DNA of 39,240 nucleotides, taken from the NCBI RefSeq assembly GCF_000003815.2, contig NC_049995.1, forward strand, positions 17,313,652 to 17,352,891, written 5' to 3'. The notes beneath the pieces were generated by a model. That model did no database searches and was not told where the DNA came from. It worked only from the letters and a program-made list of their open reading frames with translations. This DNA comes from Branchiostoma floridae (Eukaryota > Chordata > Leptocardii > Amphioxiformes > Branchiostomatidae). The position numbers were made by a program, and so were the translations under genes. The stretch's first letter is position 1. Every line of letters begins with the position of its first letter. This document shows, piece after piece, positions 38,128-39,240 of the stretch.

Positions 38128-38216
38128 ATATGAAATCAAGAAGCGCTCTGTGTTTCATTCTACCGTATGTTTCAAATTTTGAACTGTGCAAATCCTATCA
38201 TCAAAACATATAGTAT
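38128..38216. repeat. Dispersed repeat (GAAATCAAGAAG family), copy 2
   Basis: AATATGAAATCAAGAAGCGC...AATCCTATCATCAAAAC. Short copy, homologous to the start of 34658-34850. Confidence 0.65.
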
Positions 38217-38295
38217 TACGTCTTTTTTCCAATTTGTTACTACCCGAAACCTCTGACCGTTTCCGACATCATACCCAGTTGCTTTAGTAACTGCT

Positions 38296-38510
38296 TTTCA
38301 AATGGCATTTCTTTGTTCCAAGTTTGAAAAGTATTCAATATTTCAATTTTTCAAATGTAACAATCCTATTATCAAAACTTCTTTGTTCCAGTTTTGTGCG
38401 AAAACAATCATTTTCTATTCCACAAAGACATCAGCGAGGCATTGCCGGTGCCAGACAGTATCTTGTCATCCTTTGCGGCCCGCCAAATGATGAACCAAAA
38501 TGGCAACAGT
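38296..38510. repeat. Dispersed repeat (GAAATCAAGAAG family), copy 3
   Basis: TTTCAAATGTAACAATCCTA...TTTGTTCCAGTTTTGTGCGA...GCCGGTGCCAGACAGTATC...GCGGCCCGCCAAA. In tandem with copy 4. Confidence 0.75.
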
Positions 38511-38514
38511 TTAT

Positions 38515-38700
38515 TGCTTTCAATTTTTGAAATGTAAAAATCCTATCATCAAAACAAATACGTCTTTGCTTCAGCTTTGTGAAAAAAAATATTGATCATT
38601 TTCGAATTATATTCACAAAGACATCGCCGGTGCCAGACAGTATCCCATCATCCTGTGCGGCCCGCCAAACGAAGAACCAAAATGGCGACAGTGTCTGCAG
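38515..38700. repeat. Dispersed repeat (GAAATCAAGAAG family), copy 4
   Basis: TTTTGAAATGTAAAAATCCT...GCCGGTGCCAGACAGTATC...GTGCGGCCCGCCAAACGAAG, a tandem neighbour of copy 3 with ~75-80% identity by eye. Confidence 0.75.
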
Positions 38701-38851
38701 CCATCATCAATGATTCTCCACTCAGTCGTCTGGACTCTAATCCGCCATAAGCGGTCATGTGTCGAGATGTCTGAAGCTCGTCTCTGCACGGCGTCTACTA
38801 ATGAATCGACTAAACGCGCCGGATTTGGAGGATCCAGTTTTACGATAAAAA

Positions 38852-39187
38852 GATGAAATGGGGATTTGGAAAAGGCTTTGGAGACGCGTTGCCCTGTCAT
38901 TGTAGCCTACTGTCTAGTGTTTAGTTGTTGTTGTTTTTTTTTAGAACAAAACAACTTTTTACCTTCGCACAGATCGTTGTGTTCTGGGTGGGACCCGCGG
39001 CTGTTTGCGTGTGTGTCCTAAATTAAAAGAAGAAATGGGGATTTAGAAAGCCTTTGGATACTCGTTGTCCTGTCATTGTAGCCTACTGTCTAGAGTTTAG
39101 ATGGTTGTGTTTTTATTTGTCAGAAAAAATACCTTTTACCTCGCACTGATCGTTATGGTCTGGGATCTGTTTGCATGTGTGCCCTAA
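38852..39187. repeat. Two-copy tandem duplication (~178 bp)
   Basis: GAAATGGGGATTT.GAAA...CCTGTCATTGTAGCCTACTG...CGCAC.GATCGTT at 38852-39020 repeats at 39030-39187. The window ends in T(10)A(16), which may be a low-quality contig end. Confidence 0.8.
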
Positions 39188-39240
39188 TATATATCAATGT
39201 AGTCTGCAGTCTCTCTTTTTTTTTTTAAAAAAAAAAAAAA

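Overview
This is a eukaryotic (metazoan) genomic window with short GT-AG introns, vertebrate-like single-copy genes, and a very dense load of small inverted-repeat transposons, minisatellites and retroelement pieces. Protein similarity, intron density, an intronless TRIM-NHL gene and the abundance of MITEs point to a cephalochordate (amphioxus, Branchiostoma). That assignment is inferred from recalled families, not from a search. Three N gaps (10009-10208, 13669-13768, 36593-37185) interrupt the window, and each falls inside a gene where coding exons are missing.

Layout. 1-5.4 kb: the C-terminal half of TRMT11 (tRNA m2G10 methyltransferase subunit) on +, six exons, with two broken exon copies in its introns. 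6.4-10.6 kb: EMC2 (ER membrane protein complex subunit 2, TPR protein) on -, tail-to-tail with TRMT11. 10.8-16.7 kb: DNALI1 (axonemal dynein light intermediate chain) on +, head-to-head with EMC2 across a 182-bp shared promoter that holds a consensus RFX X-box. A 5'-truncated CR1-type LINE lies antisense in DNALI1 intron 1, and a broken exon copy lies in its last intron. 17.3-28.4 kb: gene-poor, with an ~80-bp tandem array, nested inverted-repeat elements, a ~92-bp array interrupted by a MITE, a Penelope fragment, a ~147-bp minisatellite, a 56-bp minisatellite, one orphan signal-peptide exon with a TATA box (-), and a diverged tandem duplication with a MITE inside it. 29.1-31.0 kb: an intronless TRIM gene (RING, B-box, coiled coil, NHL) on -. 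31.9-34.3 kb: an apparently complete Penelope-like retroelement insertion (-), with 208-bp inverted arms, a one-sided ~33-nt tail, a 13-bp target-site duplication, an RT plus GIY-YIG ORF, and hammerhead-ribozyme-like cores in both arms. 35.1-37.8 kb: a NAT16-like GNAT acetyltransferase on +, with an 18-unit 21-bp minisatellite and two microsatellites in its introns. 37.8-39.2 kb: repeats only.

The genes do not form a pathway. The one regulatory relationship visible is the shared EMC2/DNALI1 promoter, where the X-box fits the ciliary role of DNALI1. The most unusual content is the Penelope insertion with ribozyme-like arms, the set of partial exon duplications, and the nested MITE clusters.
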